Positions 1 through 9,610 are shown, counted from the first letter of the stretch. The stretch is 64,000 nucleotides of DNA from Polynucleobacter acidiphobus (GCF_003065385.1 NZ_CP023277.1:636044-700043); one strand, 5' to 3'. The notes: a model not told the origin generated them from the sequence alone. Translations and numbers: made by a program.

Positions 1-45
1 TGCACAATAAATCATTAGTCAAATTAGAATAAGAAGAACTTCGTC

Positions 46-1374
46 ATGCATCGAATTGTCATCGTAGGTGGTGGAGCAGGAGGGTTGGAGCTAGCAACTC
101 GTCTAGGCGATCGATTTGGTCCTCGCAAAGGTAAATCGGGAAAACTATCCATTACTCTGATTGATAAGAATCGTACGCATATTTGGAAACCAAAACTCCA
201 TGAGATTGCGGCTGGCAGTATGGATTTGGGTGACCATGAAGTTGATTACATTGCACAGGCCCACTGGCATCACTTTACTTATCGCATTGGTGAGATGATT
301 GGCTTGGATCGCGATCGCAAAGAGGTGATTGTTGCGCCGTATAAGGATCATCTGGGCACCGAAATTACTCCGCAGCGTTCAGTACCGTATGACATCTTAG
401 TGATGAGCATTGGAAGTCTCAGTAATGATTTTGCGACCCCTGGCGTTGAGGAATACGCCTTACGCTTAGAGTCTCAGGACGATGCCAAAAACTTTCATCA
501 TCAAATGCTCAATGCGATTATTCGGGCACAGGCACAAAGCAATCCACTCTCGCCCGACCAATTACACGTGGCCATTATTGGTGCAGGGGCAACCGGTGTT
601 GAGCTTGCTGCCGAACTGCATCGCACCACGCGCGAAGTTGTTTCGTACGGTCTTGATCGGGTAGACCCCAATAAAGATTTAAAGGTAAGCGTGATTGAGG
701 CGGCCCCCCGAATCTTGCCAGCCTTACCGGCGCGACTCTCAAATGCAACCGAAGCCTTATTGCAAAAGATGGGTGTTGAGGTCATTACGAATAAGAAAGT
801 GGCGCGGGTGTTTCCCAAAGAGGTGCAGTTTAGTGACAACACGAGTCTGCCCGCTGAATTGATTGTTTGGGCAGCTGGAGTCAAGGCGCCTGATTTTCTC
901 AAAGACATCGGGGGCTTGGAGACGAATCGAATTAATCAGCTGGTGGTGCTGCCGACCTTACAAACGACACGTGACCCCGACATCTTTGCCATGGGCGACT
1001 GCGCGGCCTGTCCTTGGCCAGAAGCAAACGAGGGGCAGGGCGGCTTTGTACCGCCGCGAGCCCAAGCAGCCCATCAACAAGCCTCTCATTTGTTTAAACA
1101 AATCCAATTGCATCTAGAAAACAAGCCCCTGAAACCATACCGCTACCGTGATTTTGGTTCTTTAGTATCTTTAGGAAAGTACAGCACCGTTGGCAATATG
1201 ATGGGCGGCCTGATTGGTGGCAACCTCATGATCGAAGGCGTCTTTGCCAAGCTAATGTATTTGTCTTTGTACAAAATGCATGAGCTGGCATTGCATGGCT
1301 GGGCCAAAGTGAGCCTTGATACCTTGGCGCGCATGATAACGCGCCGCACCGAGCCCCACGTCAAATTGCACTAA
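46..1374 (+). CDS. ndh: Type II NADH dehydrogenase (NAD(P)/FAD-dependent oxidoreductase)
   Basis: A 442-residue flavoprotein of the NDH-2 family, which passes electrons from NADH to quinone at the inner membrane face without pumping protons. A dinucleotide-binding Gly motif (GGGAGG) sits at residues 8-13 and a second (IIGAGATGVELAA) near residue 177. The C-terminal FAD motif (DIFAMGDCAA) is near residue 318. Length is normal for bacterial NDH-2. The hydrophobic glycine-rich patch (VGNMMGGLIGGNL) near the C-terminus is typical of membrane-attached members. It lies beside cydAB, so it may feed the bd oxidase through ubiquinol; that link is inference. It ends convergently with the next gene, overlapping by 4 bases. 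Confidence 0.88.
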   Translation: MHRIVIVGGGAGGLELATRLGDRFGPRKGKSGKLSITLIDKNRTHIWKPKLHEIAAGSMDLGDHEVDYIAQAHWHHFTYRIGEMIGLDRDRKEVIVAPYKDHLGTEITPQRSVPYDILVMSIGSLSNDFATPGVEEYALRLESQDDAKNFHHQMLNAIIRAQAQSNPLSPDQLHVAIIGAGATGVELAAELHRTTREVVSYGLDRVDPNKDLKVSVIEAAPRILPALPARLSNATEALLQKMGVEVITNKKVARVFPKEVQFSDNTSLPAELIVWAAGVKAPDFLKDIGGLETNRINQLVVLPTLQTTRDPDIFAMGDCAACPWPEANEGQGGFVPPRAQAAHQQASHLFKQIQLHLENKPLKPYRYRDFGSLVSLGKYSTVGNMMGGLIGGNLMIEGVFAKLMYLSLYKMHELALHGWAKVSLDTLARMITRRTEPHVKLH

Positions 1375-1997
1375 CTAAGTTCGGAGCGAACTTGAGCAGA
1401 GCGATCCCAAAGATTAGGGATCTGCGACGAGGAGTAACCCGAAACAAAGTTTTTGACAGACCCTGTTTGCGGGTCGTAGACATGGCGCTTCACTGCCCCA
1501 ATATTGCCTCCATAGACATGGATGCTAATTGATGGCTTGTCGTCAAAGGCATTCTTCACAATATGAATATCCCCAATGCTCGGGCTGACCTCATCCACAT
1601 CACCAGGCAATAAGGTTTCTTCATGACCGACAGCTTCTAATTGGCCAGCTGAATTACGGATATAGCGTTGACCTTTTTCAGAGCCCCGCAGCATGCCAAT
1701 TAGACCCCAAACCATGTGATCATGAATTGGAGTGGCTTGGCCTGGTCCCCAAACAAAACTGACGACCGAGAATCGCTCCAGTGGGTCGGCGTGCAATAAA
1801 TACTGCTGGTAATACTGAGGGTGAGGAACTGCGCAGAAATCCGGTAACCAATCATCGGTCTTAATTAAATCCTGTAATAAAGCCTTGGCTTTTGGACGAA
1901 CAATATCTTCAGCTTGACTCTGGCCAACCAATTGGGTCATTTGAGCCACAAAATGCCGTAAAGGGGCGATTTGATCGATTACAGCAGGATTTGTCAT
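1371..1997 (-). CDS. Cysteine dioxygenase-like cupin protein
   Basis: A 208-residue cupin of the cysteine dioxygenase type I family, non-haem iron enzymes that oxidise thiols (cysteine or mercaptopropionate) to sulfinates. The first cupin motif is seen as PIHDHMVWG (His92 and His94 as likely iron ligands) followed by GMLRGSE; the third His is probably in the later SISIHVYGG segment. An in-frame extension upstream reaches position 2156, but its residues do not look like this family. The ATG at 1997, where family similarity begins, was chosen. The gene is divergent from cydA with about 100 bases between. The exact thiol substrate cannot be told from sequence. Confidence 0.8.
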   Translation of the reverse strand: MTNPAVIDQIAPLRHFVAQMTQLVGQSQAEDIVRPKAKALLQDLIKTDDWLPDFCAVPHPQYYQQYLLHADPLERFSVVSFVWGPGQATPIHDHMVWGLIGMLRGSEKGQRYIRNSAGQLEAVGHEETLLPGDVDEVSPSIGDIHIVKNAFDDKPSISIHVYGGNIGAVKRHVYDPQTGSVKNFVSGYSSSQIPNLWDRSAQVRSELS

Positions 1998-2099
1998 ATG
2001 ACCATTATATGAATACTTTGGGGATTTCCCCAGCAAGCAGCGATAGGCAAAGACCCTTAAAATAGAGATATTCCATTCATTACACCCTAGGGGAAATAT

Positions 2100-3455
2100 A
2101 TGTTTGACCCCATCATGTTGAGCCGGATCCAGTTTGCTGCCAACATCACCTTTCATATCTTATTTCCCACTATTACGATTGCCTTAGGCTGGGTTCTGTT
2201 TTATTTCAAGATTAAGTTCAATCGTACAGGTGAAGTCTATTGGCAAGAGGCGTATCAATTTTGGGTCAAAGTATTTGCCCTGACCTTCGCTTTGGGAGTT
2301 GTGAGCGGCATCACGATGAGTTTTCAGTTTGGTACTAATTGGCCAGGGTATATGGAGACCGTCGGCAATATTGCTGGACCGCTACTTGCTTATGAAGTAC
2401 TGACCGCCTTCTTCCTTGAGGCTACATTTCTTGGCATCATGTTATTTGGTGCAAAGCGCGTTTCACAAAGGGTGCATACCTTAGCAACTTTCTTAGTCGC
2501 TTTCGGAACCACTTTGTCTGCATTCTGGATCATTGTTCTCAATTCCTGGATGCAAACTCCGCAAGGCTTTGAGATGATCGATGGCCAAGCGCATGCGGTG
2601 AGTTGGATGGAAATCGTATTTAACCCATCGATGCCATACCGCTTTGCACACATGATGACCGCTTCATTCCTAACCGTGTTTTTCCTGTTAGCAGGTTTAT
2701 CCGCCTATCGCTATTTACAAGGTAGTCGTACTCAAGCGAATAAGGCTATCCTCAAATTTGGTATCGTGGCGGCCGCGATTGTGACCCCCATCCAAATTTT
2801 CTTGGGGGATATGCACGGACTCAATACCCTCAAATACCAACCAGCCAAATTAGCCGCGATGGAAGGAATTTGGGAAACGGGTAATGGCGTTCCTGCTGTT
2901 TTATTTGCTATCCCCGATGAAAAAACGCAATCCAATAAGTTTGAGATCGCGATTCCGAAATTGGCTTCTTTCTATCTAACCCACGATTGGAATGGTGAGG
3001 TCAAGGGCCTAAAAGATTTTGATAAGACACCGCCAGTCAAACCAGTCTTCTTTGCCTTTCGCATCATGGTTGGAATCGGTGTCCTGATGCTGGTTTTGTC
3101 TTGGTATGGATGGTGGCGGATGCGACGCGGACAGAACTTACCCAATTGGTTAGCCCGCGCTTTTGTCTGGATGACCTTTTCAGGATGGGTAGCAGTGGTT
3201 GCTGGTTGGTATGTCACTGAAATCGGACGTCAGCCTTATTTAGTGCATGGCGTTTTGACAACTGCAGAAGCTGCCACAAAATTGCCAGGTGGCATGGTAT
3301 TTAGCAGTTTGATGATGTATTTGTTTCTCTACCTCACCTTGATCGTTGCGTATATCTGGGCCATTTTCTATATGGCACGACAGGCAGACAAAAAGAGTGC
3401 AGAGGCAGAGGCTCCAATTTCAATTCAGCCCTCATCCACTTCACTGCAAACCTAA
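2100..3455 (+). CDS. cydA: Cytochrome bd ubiquinol oxidase subunit I (CIO type)
   Basis: Subunit I of the cytochrome bd quinol oxidase, which reduces oxygen with electrons from ubiquinol at high affinity. The 451-residue protein is multi-spanning. His19 in ITFHILFP is the expected haem ligand and His184 in YRFAHMM fits the haem b558 ligand. The GRQPYLVHGVL block is characteristic. It is much shorter than the E. coli protein (about 520 residues) because the periplasmic Q-loop is short, as in cyanide-insensitive (CIO) oxidases. A Shine-Dalgarno AGGGGA lies at about 2088-2093. It is directly followed by cydB with no gap. No cydX-like small gene is seen after cydB. Confidence 0.95.
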   Translation: MFDPIMLSRIQFAANITFHILFPTITIALGWVLFYFKIKFNRTGEVYWQEAYQFWVKVFALTFALGVVSGITMSFQFGTNWPGYMETVGNIAGPLLAYEVLTAFFLEATFLGIMLFGAKRVSQRVHTLATFLVAFGTTLSAFWIIVLNSWMQTPQGFEMIDGQAHAVSWMEIVFNPSMPYRFAHMMTASFLTVFFLLAGLSAYRYLQGSRTQANKAILKFGIVAAAIVTPIQIFLGDMHGLNTLKYQPAKLAAMEGIWETGNGVPAVLFAIPDEKTQSNKFEIAIPKLASFYLTHDWNGEVKGLKDFDKTPPVKPVFFAFRIMVGIGVLMLVLSWYGWWRMRRGQNLPNWLARAFVWMTFSGWVAVVAGWYVTEIGRQPYLVHGVLTTAEAATKLPGGMVFSSLMMYLFLYLTLIVAYIWAIFYMARQADKKSAEAEAPISIQPSSTSLQT

Positions 3456-4472
3456 ATGATCCCAGCCGACTGGTCGCAAGCCTCTGTATGGCTCCCCCTG
3501 TTTTTCTTGGGGGCAATGGGCTTTGCCATGTTGTCGTATGTGGTGTTGGATGGCTACGATTTGGGAGTTGGTATTTTGCTCAATCGTGCTAGCGATGCTG
3601 ACAAAGATGTGATGATCTCCTCGATCGGACCTTTTTGGGATGCCAATGAGACCTGGTTGGTGCTTGGTGTGGGTATTTTGCTGGTTGCATTTCCATTCGC
3701 ACACGGCATTGTTCTGACCGAACTCTATTTGCCAGTGGCGATTATGTTGGCTGGACTCATTTTGCGCGGGGTGTCATTTGATTTTCGGGCTAAGGTGAAC
3801 TTAGCGCAAAAGCCGCTTTGGAACTTCTTATTCTATTTTGGTAGCTTAGTAACCGCGGTATCTCAAGGCGTAATGATTGGACGTCATATTATTGGTTATG
3901 AGTCTGGCTTATTAGGCTGGATTTTTGCTGCACTTGTCGGAATTTGCTTGCCAGCAGGATACGCCTTGCTGGGCTCAACCTGGCTCATCATGAAAACCGA
4001 GGGGGCGTTGCAGTTGCGAGCGATTTTGTGGGCGCGGGCAAGTTTATGGTTAACCGGATTAGGCATAGCCTTGATCTCAGCAGCAACTCCGTATTTCAGC
4101 CCAGAGATCATGAGTCGTTGGTTTAGTTATCCCAACATTGTTTGGTTGGCACCGATTCCGATTGCGACCGCGCTCTTGTTTCTAATCACGGATCGTGCAC
4201 TGCATCAGCTCAAAGCGAACCCCAGCCGGCGGGAATGGCTGCCATTCACATCAACGGTCGCGATCTTTTGGTTATCGTTCTTCGGGATTGCCTATAGTTT
4301 ATTTCCTTACTTGGTCGTTGATCGCATGACGGTGTGGCAAGCGGCTGCATCCACTCAATCGCTGTGGGTCATCTTCTGGGGTGCGATTGTGGTCTTACCA
4401 ACGATCTTGGCCTACACCTTGTTCTCCTACCGCATTTTTAAGGGCAAAACACAGCCACTGAGCTACTACTAA
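3456..4472 (+). CDS. cydB: Cytochrome bd ubiquinol oxidase subunit II
   Basis: Subunit II of the bd oxidase, a 338-residue membrane protein that stabilises the haem-bearing subunit. The N-terminal YVVLDGYDLGVGIL and the following GPFWDANETWLVL segment are CydB hallmarks. Its ATG begins on the base after the cydA stop codon, so the two are surely co-transcribed and probably translationally coupled. The hydrophobic segments (about eight) agree with family topology. No assembly genes (cydCD) are in the window. Confidence 0.95.
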   Translation: MIPADWSQASVWLPLFFLGAMGFAMLSYVVLDGYDLGVGILLNRASDADKDVMISSIGPFWDANETWLVLGVGILLVAFPFAHGIVLTELYLPVAIMLAGLILRGVSFDFRAKVNLAQKPLWNFLFYFGSLVTAVSQGVMIGRHIIGYESGLLGWIFAALVGICLPAGYALLGSTWLIMKTEGALQLRAILWARASLWLTGLGIALISAATPYFSPEIMSRWFSYPNIVWLAPIPIATALLFLITDRALHQLKANPSRREWLPFTSTVAIFWLSFFGIAYSLFPYLVVDRMTVWQAAASTQSLWVIFWGAIVVLPTILAYTLFSYRIFKGKTQPLSYY

Positions 4473-4513
4473 AGAGATCGTTAGAATAGGGTGTTCCATT
4501 TAAAAGAGTGCCT

Positions 4514-5677
4514 ATGAACACCACTGATCTTTCTGCCTTAAAACCACTTGCCGGAATTCGTGTTCTCGAGATTTGCAATGTCGCTGCAGGACCATTTTGT
4601 GCTTTGCTGCTTGCCGACCTCGGAGCCGATGTCATCAAACTAGAGAACCCCGGTGCGGGGGACACATTACGTGCCTGGCCTCCCCATACTGGTCCTGAGA
4701 ATGACCGCTTAAGTGAGAACTTTGCATCTTTAAATCGCAATAAACGGTCAATTACCCTGGACCTAAAAAACCCAGACGATAACGCGAAGGCTAAAGATTT
4801 GATTGCCAATGCGGATGTACTGATTGAGAACAACCGCCCTGGTGTGATGAAACGTCTCGGCCTGGATTTTGACTCAGCCCTTGCCATTAATCCAAAACTA
4901 ATTTATTGCTCGATCTCGGCCTATGGTCAAACTGGACCACGTGCTAATGAGGGCGGTTTTGATGTCACCATTCAGGCGATGAGCGGCATCATGAGTGTGA
5001 CCGGAGAACCCGATGGCGCCCCCGTCAAATGCGGTGTGCCGGTTGCGGATTTCACGGCAGGGCTATATGGGGCTATGAGTATTTGTGCCCAATTGCGCGC
5101 CGTGGCACAAACTGGCAAGGGCGTTCATATTGATGTGCCAATGATGGGCACCTCGTTAGCAATTGCCGCCTTGCAAACCTCGGAGTACTTTGGAGTTGGC
5201 AAAGATCCAGTTAAATTAGGTTCAGCTCATCCTCGCAATGCCCCTTATCAAGCATTTAAGGCTAAAGACGACTATTTAGTAATGGCAGCCGGTACACAGG
5301 CCCTTTGGGAAACCGTTTGCCAGATCTTGAAGAGCCCTGAGCTTTTAAAAGACGAACGTTTTACTAGCACAGCGCTGCGGGCAAAAAATCAAATCGCTTT
5401 AAAAGAGTTGATCGAAGCAATCTTACAAAAAGATACCGCTACTAATTGGATTACACAATTTAGCCAAGCGGGTGTGCCATGCTGTCCAATCAATCAGTAT
5501 TCCGCTGTTTTGAATGATCCACAAACCCTTGCAATGGGTTGGGTACAGCCCATGGTGATGGCCAATGGCCAACAAACCAAAACCGTCATTAATCCCATTA
5601 AATTTAATGGTACAACGGCTCCCATCGAGCGCAGACCACCGCGCTTGGGTGAGCATAATTCTGAGATCGTGGAGTAA
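4514..5677 (+). CDS. CaiB/BaiF family (class III) CoA transferase
   Basis: A 387-residue class III CoA transferase that moves CoA between carboxylic acids at a catalytic Asp. The N-terminal GIRVLEICNVAAGPFCALLLADLGADVIKLE pattern (RVLE...GP...LADLGA), the NRNKRSITLDLK block and GGFDVTIQAMSG, with its probable catalytic Asp, are diagnostic of the family. A GTG lies two codons upstream, but the ATG at 4514 has an AAAAGAG ribosome site at the right distance and is preferred. It is followed after 2 bases by an enoyl-CoA hydratase, so they likely act on the same acid. The substrate cannot be assigned; family members include formyl-, succinyl- and carnitine-CoA transferases. Confidence 0.85.
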   Translation: MNTTDLSALKPLAGIRVLEICNVAAGPFCALLLADLGADVIKLENPGAGDTLRAWPPHTGPENDRLSENFASLNRNKRSITLDLKNPDDNAKAKDLIANADVLIENNRPGVMKRLGLDFDSALAINPKLIYCSISAYGQTGPRANEGGFDVTIQAMSGIMSVTGEPDGAPVKCGVPVADFTAGLYGAMSICAQLRAVAQTGKGVHIDVPMMGTSLAIAALQTSEYFGVGKDPVKLGSAHPRNAPYQAFKAKDDYLVMAAGTQALWETVCQILKSPELLKDERFTSTALRAKNQIALKELIEAILQKDTATNWITQFSQAGVPCCPINQYSAVLNDPQTLAMGWVQPMVMANGQQTKTVINPIKFNGTTAPIERRPPRLGEHNSEIVE

Positions 5678-5679
5678 AT

Positions 5680-6417
5680 ATGAACACCTTACGGGTAGAG
5701 CATTCGGGTCACATCAAACGAGTCACCCTTAATCGTCCAGAGAAGCGCAATGCGATTAGCTATGAGTTAGCTTGTGAGCTGCTCGCCGTCACCAAGGAGG
5801 CGGAGACCGATGGTACCCGCTTGCTGATACTGCGAGGCGAGGGCCAGGGCTTCTGTGCTGGCTTTGATTTCTCAAACTTTGATGACGCAAGCCCAGGCGA
5901 TTTGCTATTGCATTTTGTGCGTATTGAGCAAATGCTCCAAGCCATTGCGCATGCACCATATGACACGATGGCATTAGCGCATGGACAAACGATTGGAGCG
6001 GGGGCGGATTTACTCTTGGCATGTCGTCACCGGGCGGGTTCGGAGGATATGCGCATGATGTTTCCTGGGGCCCGTTTTGGTTTGATCTTGGGTTCCCGTC
6101 GATTAGCCGAGTGTGTGGGCCCTGATCGCGCACAGCAGCTGATTGGAAATCCGCGCCGTATTGATGCGCATCAAGCTAAAGATTTTGGGATTCTGACCGC
6201 TGTCCTGGAGGCGACCGATTGGCATGCCTATGAAGCACAAGTTCTTGAGCATATTTTGGAGATGCCGGCGGACGCGCGTGCGATGGCACTGCATGCCTGC
6301 AAACGCGATACCCGTGCCGTTGATTTATACGATTTGGTGCAATCGGGTTCGGTGCCTGATATTAAGCACCGTGTTGCTGAGTATCTAGCAAAAGTGAAAG
6401 CCGCAGCGAAGAAGTAA
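5680..6417 (+). CDS. Enoyl-CoA hydratase/isomerase family protein
   Basis: A 245-residue crotonase-fold protein acting on acyl-CoA thioesters. The NRPEKRNAIS start, the oxyanion-hole segment GQGFCAGFDFS and the second segment HGQTIGAGADLLLACR are classic. The position usually holding a hydratase glutamate falls in MMFPGARFGLILGS, where no clear Glu pair is seen, so it may be an isomerase or hydrolase-type member rather than a true hydratase. It starts 2 bases after the CoA transferase stop and is very likely in one transcript with it. It ends convergently with the HMG-CoA lyase gene. Confidence 0.82.
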   Translation: MNTLRVEHSGHIKRVTLNRPEKRNAISYELACELLAVTKEAETDGTRLLILRGEGQGFCAGFDFSNFDDASPGDLLLHFVRIEQMLQAIAHAPYDTMALAHGQTIGAGADLLLACRHRAGSEDMRMMFPGARFGLILGSRRLAECVGPDRAQQLIGNPRRIDAHQAKDFGILTAVLEATDWHAYEAQVLEHILEMPADARAMALHACKRDTRAVDLYDLVQSGSVPDIKHRVAEYLAKVKAAAKK

Positions 6418-6440
6418 CTAAGAAGTAACGAAGAAGTAAT

Positions 6441-7385
6441 TTAGTCCTGACAGATCTTGTCGTAGAGTCGATCAACCTTGCCTGCAAGCAGAACCTGACT
6501 TGGCAAGGGGCGATCGACCAAAGTGCGCAACTCCGCTGCACACTCGAGTAATAAATCAAGGTTCATATTGGTATGAAAGCCCATCAGATCGAACATATGA
6601 ACCAATTCCTCGGTGCAGATATTGCCAGTCGCTCCTGGGGCATAAGGGCAGCCACCTAAACCACCCAAAGATGAATCAAAGCGCACAATCCCCGCTTGAA
6701 CAGCAGCTAAGGCATTCGCTAAACCCATACCACGGGTATTATGAAAATGCAGGGTCCATTGCGTATCGGGATACTTGGATTGCGCCTTCTCGCAAATTTC
6801 AGTGACTTGCCGAGGATTAGCCATACCAGTGGTGTCGCAAATACTAATGCCCCGAACGCCTTGGTCAACAAAATGATCAATCCAATGCATCAGTTCGTTC
6901 ATGGGGGTCATGCCACTCATCGGGCAACCAAAGCTGGTGGAAAGGGAGATGTTGACGGCCACCTTGGATTGATGTGCCAAGGAAATTACTTCACCAAGAG
7001 CTTTGGCTGAATCAGCACGGGACATTCGTAGATTGGATTGATTGTGGGTTTCGCTGACCGACATCACGAGATTGAATTCATCAACGCCGACTCCAAGGGC
7101 GCGCTCAGCACCGCGTAGATTTGGAATTAAGACGGTGTATTCGACCCCAGGAACGCGCTCAATGCCATGCATCACGGCCTCCGCATCGGCAAGCATTGGA
7201 ATGGCCTTAGGGCTTGTAAAGGAGGTCACCTCAATCTTGGCATAGCCCGCACGACTTAAGCGATTAATTAAGCGAATCTTCTCTTCTGTAGGAATGAAAC
7301 GCGGTTCTGCCTGAAAGCCATCGCGGGTAACCACCTCTTGGATGTAAATCCGACTTGACGGATTGACGTGTGTTTGACTATGCAT
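6441..7385 (-). CDS. Hydroxymethylglutaryl-CoA lyase family protein
   Basis: A 314-residue TIM-barrel aldolase of the HMG-CoA lyase family, which splits HMG-CoA to acetoacetate and acetyl-CoA in leucine breakdown. VTRDGFQ near residue 18, the IEVTSFTSPK segment, the metal-binding HFHNTRGMGLAN motif and the catalytic-Cys loop GGLGGCPYAPGATGN are all visible. It is convergent with the CoA transferase and crotonase pair. Together they could handle a branched or hydroxylated dicarboxylic acyl-CoA (leucine-, itaconate- or citramalate-like), but no other leucine pathway gene is in the window, so the pathway is inference. Confidence 0.87.
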   Translation of the reverse strand: MHSQTHVNPSSRIYIQEVVTRDGFQAEPRFIPTEEKIRLINRLSRAGYAKIEVTSFTSPKAIPMLADAEAVMHGIERVPGVEYTVLIPNLRGAERALGVGVDEFNLVMSVSETHNQSNLRMSRADSAKALGEVISLAHQSKVAVNISLSTSFGCPMSGMTPMNELMHWIDHFVDQGVRGISICDTTGMANPRQVTEICEKAQSKYPDTQWTLHFHNTRGMGLANALAAVQAGIVRFDSSLGGLGGCPYAPGATGNICTEELVHMFDLMGFHTNMNLDLLLECAAELRTLVDRPLPSQVLLAGKVDRLYDKICQD

Positions 7386-7541
7386 ACGACCTCGTTGATT
7401 CGACGAATGGTTATATAAATCCTTATTTTAATTAAGAAAACCCCATTTCGGGATGGATAAAACAAAAATTCCAGAATGGTCTATAGTTACAGCACTGAGT
7501 ATTTATCAACGTGTTCGCTCTGTTACTAAAAAAGGAAAAAA

Positions 7542-8123
7542 ATGGAACATACATTGCCCCAGTTGCCTTATGCGCTTGATGCGCTCGCACCTTATATTTC
7601 AAAAGAGACATTGGAGTATCACTATGGCAAGCATCATCAGACTTATGTGACCAATCTCAATAATCTCATCAAAGGAACCGAGTTTGAGAACTCGAGTCTC
7701 GAAGACATTGTCAAGAAATCATCCGGCGGTATCTTTAATAACGCAGCCCAGGTCTGGAACCATACGTTTTATTGGTTTGGTTTAAAGCCAAACGGTGGCG
7801 GTGCTCCAACCGGTGCCTTGGCAGATGCCATCAATGCGAAGTGGGGCTCATTTGATAAGTTCAAAGAAGAGTTCACCAAGTGCGCAGTGGGTACTTTTGG
7901 ATCGGGTTGGGCCTGGTTGGTCAAGAAAGCCGATGGTAGCCTCGATTTAGTATCGACTAGCAATGCTGCGACACCATTAACAACTGATGCAAAGCCACTG
8001 TTGACCTGTGACGTATGGGAGCACGCGTATTACATTGACACTCGTAATGCTCGCCCTAAGTATGTCGAGAACTTCTGGAATCTCGTGAATTGGGATTTTG
8101 TTAGCAAAAACTTTGCAGCGTAA
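7542..8123 (+). CDS. sodB: Superoxide dismutase [Fe]
   Basis: A 193-residue cytoplasmic iron superoxide dismutase that converts superoxide to hydrogen peroxide and oxygen. Metal ligands are visible as His27 (YHYGKHH), His74 (VWNHTFYW) and the Asp/His pair in [20 protein letters not shown] and the tryptophan-rich C-terminus match the Fe/Mn fold; the length and the FeSOD-like NHTFYW context favour iron. The ribosome site AAAGGAAAAA precedes the ATG. It has its own upstream region of about 155 bases, divergent from the HMG-CoA lyase gene. Confidence 0.95.
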   Translation: MEHTLPQLPYALDALAPYISKETLEYHYGKHHQTYVTNLNNLIKGTEFENSSLEDIVKKSSGGIFNNAAQVWNHTFYWFGLKPNGGGAPTGALADAINAKWGSFDKFKEEFTKCAVGTFGSGWAWLVKKADGSLDLVSTSNAATPLTTDAKPLLTCDVWEHAYYIDTRNARPKYVENFWNLVNWDFVSKNFAA

Positions 8124-8141
8124 TTCCTCTAAGAAATCCAT

Positions 8142-8723
8142 ATGACATCCATTCTGAGCTCATTAGGCAAGACCGTTCTGGTCGGATTTATCCTGCTTGC
8201 CCTCATTGTGATCACCCTAGGCGGATCCAATGTGGGGAGCTCAGCGTGGGTTACCTTTGTATTTCGCTTCCTGCACGTGATTTCAGGGGTGATGTGGGTG
8301 GGTCTATTGTGGTATTTCAACTTTGTACAGATTCCATCCATGGCAAAGATTCCGGATGAACAAAAGCCTGCGGTGGCAAAGGTGATTGCACCAATGGCCT
8401 TGAAATGGTTTCGTTACGCAGCGATGGCTACGGTATTAACCGGATTTATTCTGGCTGTACTCAATGGCTACGCGCATCAAGCATTCACACTTCAGCAACC
8501 TTTTTTGGCAATTGGCCTGGGAATGTGGATTGCTTTAGTTATGGCCTTTAATGTTTGGTTCGTAATTTGGCCCAATCAGAAGCGCGCCCTCGGAATTGTG
8601 GAAGTAGACGCAGCGACTAAAGCAAAGTCTGCACGCGTCGCGATGCTCACTTCGCGGATCAATACCATTTTGTCGATCCCCATGTTGTATTTAATGGTAG
8701 CTCAGCAAAACGGCGGTTTGTAA
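8142..8723 (+). CDS. PuuD-like urate hydroxylase N-terminal-domain membrane protein
   Basis: A 193-residue membrane protein with about four to five hydrophobic segments. The block RFLHVISGVMWVGLLWYFNF resembles the membrane domain of PuuD-type urate hydroxylases and related proteins, with a conserved His in a helix. Unlike full PuuD it has no cytochrome c domain, and no purine catabolism genes are nearby. A role in urate oxidation is therefore only a family-based label. It lies 18 bases after sodB, probably co-transcribed, which could hint at a redox or haem-linked role. Confidence 0.6.
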   Translation: MTSILSSLGKTVLVGFILLALIVITLGGSNVGSSAWVTFVFRFLHVISGVMWVGLLWYFNFVQIPSMAKIPDEQKPAVAKVIAPMALKWFRYAAMATVLTGFILAVLNGYAHQAFTLQQPFLAIGLGMWIALVMAFNVWFVIWPNQKRALGIVEVDAATKAKSARVAMLTSRINTILSIPMLYLMVAQQNGGL

Positions 8724-8725
8724 AT

Positions 8726-9610
8726 CTAATAAATCTTAGCCTCTCCAGCGGGTCGATTCTTAAAGCGCTTATGGACCCAATAGTATTCGGCTGGGCGCAG
8801 CCGGATCTCATCTTCAAAGTATTGATTAAGGCGGGCCGTATCGGCATTTTCATCATCACTTGGAAATGACTCAAGTGCTTTACCGATATGGCAAATATAA
8901 CCAGAGCGATCAGGATTGAGGGTCGTTTGCATAATGCACACTTCGGCGCCACTGAGTTTGGCTAAACGTGAAATCGCAGTAATGGTATTCGTTTGAACGC
9001 CAAAGAAGGGCACAAATACGGAGTCCTTGGTGCCGAGATCAATATCGGGTGCGATAAAAACAAAGTTTCCTTTTTTGATCTCGCGGACTGTTTCGATGAG
9101 ATGACCTTGTCTTGGAATGGATCGTCCGCCAAAGCGACCGCGCCACTCAATAATCTTCTGATCAAAATATGGATTTTTCATCTTTTGATAGAGGGTGACT
9201 CCGCGTGGCCAATTCATCTTCTCAGCCAAGGCGCACAAAGCAATGCCACCTTCAATGCCTACAAAATGGGGGTTGACCAAAATGCGGGGCTTTCGATCCC
9301 CTAATTCAATCTCAGAATCAATCTGAATCATCTCATTGATCTGTGCAGGGGTTCCCAGCCAAATACGACTACGCTCTAAAATGCTACGACCAAATAGCTG
9401 CCAGTGCAGCAAAGCCAGAGCCTCAATTTCTTGAGTTGATAGTTGTGGAAAACAAAGACGTAAGTTAATTAAGACCACACGCTGACGATCACTTGGTATG
9501 TGCGCGACGATCCATCCCAAGCCATTGCCAAGACTGATAATCCATGCATACGGAAAAACAAGGACGACGCGAAGAGCGGATACCGTTAGGTAATTTAGAA
9601 AAGTTTGCAA
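8726..9610 (-). CDS. Lipid A biosynthesis acyltransferase (LpxL/HtrB family)
   Basis: A 294-residue membrane-anchored acyltransferase of the late lipid A acylation family, adding a secondary acyl chain to Kdo-lipid IVA on the inner face of the inner membrane. An N-terminal hydrophobic anchor (residues 5-35) is followed by the HX4E catalytic motif in PHFVGIEGG and the typical end YYWVHKRFKNRP. The start codon is TTG at 9610; no better-placed ATG exists and the family N-terminus begins here. It is divergent from the HPP protein gene. Confidence 0.85.
   Translation of the reverse strand: MQTFLNYLTVSALRVVLVFPYAWIISLGNGLGWIVAHIPSDRQRVVLINLRLCFPQLSTQEIEALALLHWQLFGRSILERSRIWLGTPAQINEMIQIDSEIELGDRKPRILVNPHFVGIEGGIALCALAEKMNWPRGVTLYQKMKNPYFDQKIIEWRGRFGGRSIPRQGHLIETVREIKKGNFVFIAPDIDLGTKDSVFVPFFGVQTNTITAISRLAKLSGAEVCIMQTTLNPDRSGYICHIGKALESFPSDDENADTARLNQYFEDEIRLRPAEYYWVHKRFKNRPAGEAKIY

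Noticed and set aside
501..908. Minus-strand open frame inside ndh
   Set aside because: Antisense to the FAD-binding part of the dehydrogenase; composition (Ser/Ala/Arg) is typical of shadow frames.
2020..2031. GGGGATTTCCCC palindrome before cydA as a specific operator
   Set aside because: Short and with no known match to a regulator of bd oxidase; position upstream of the promoter cannot be fixed.
5789..6133. Minus-strand open frame inside the enoyl-CoA hydratase gene
   Set aside because: Overlaps a well-supported gene and is proline- and histidine-rich without family features.
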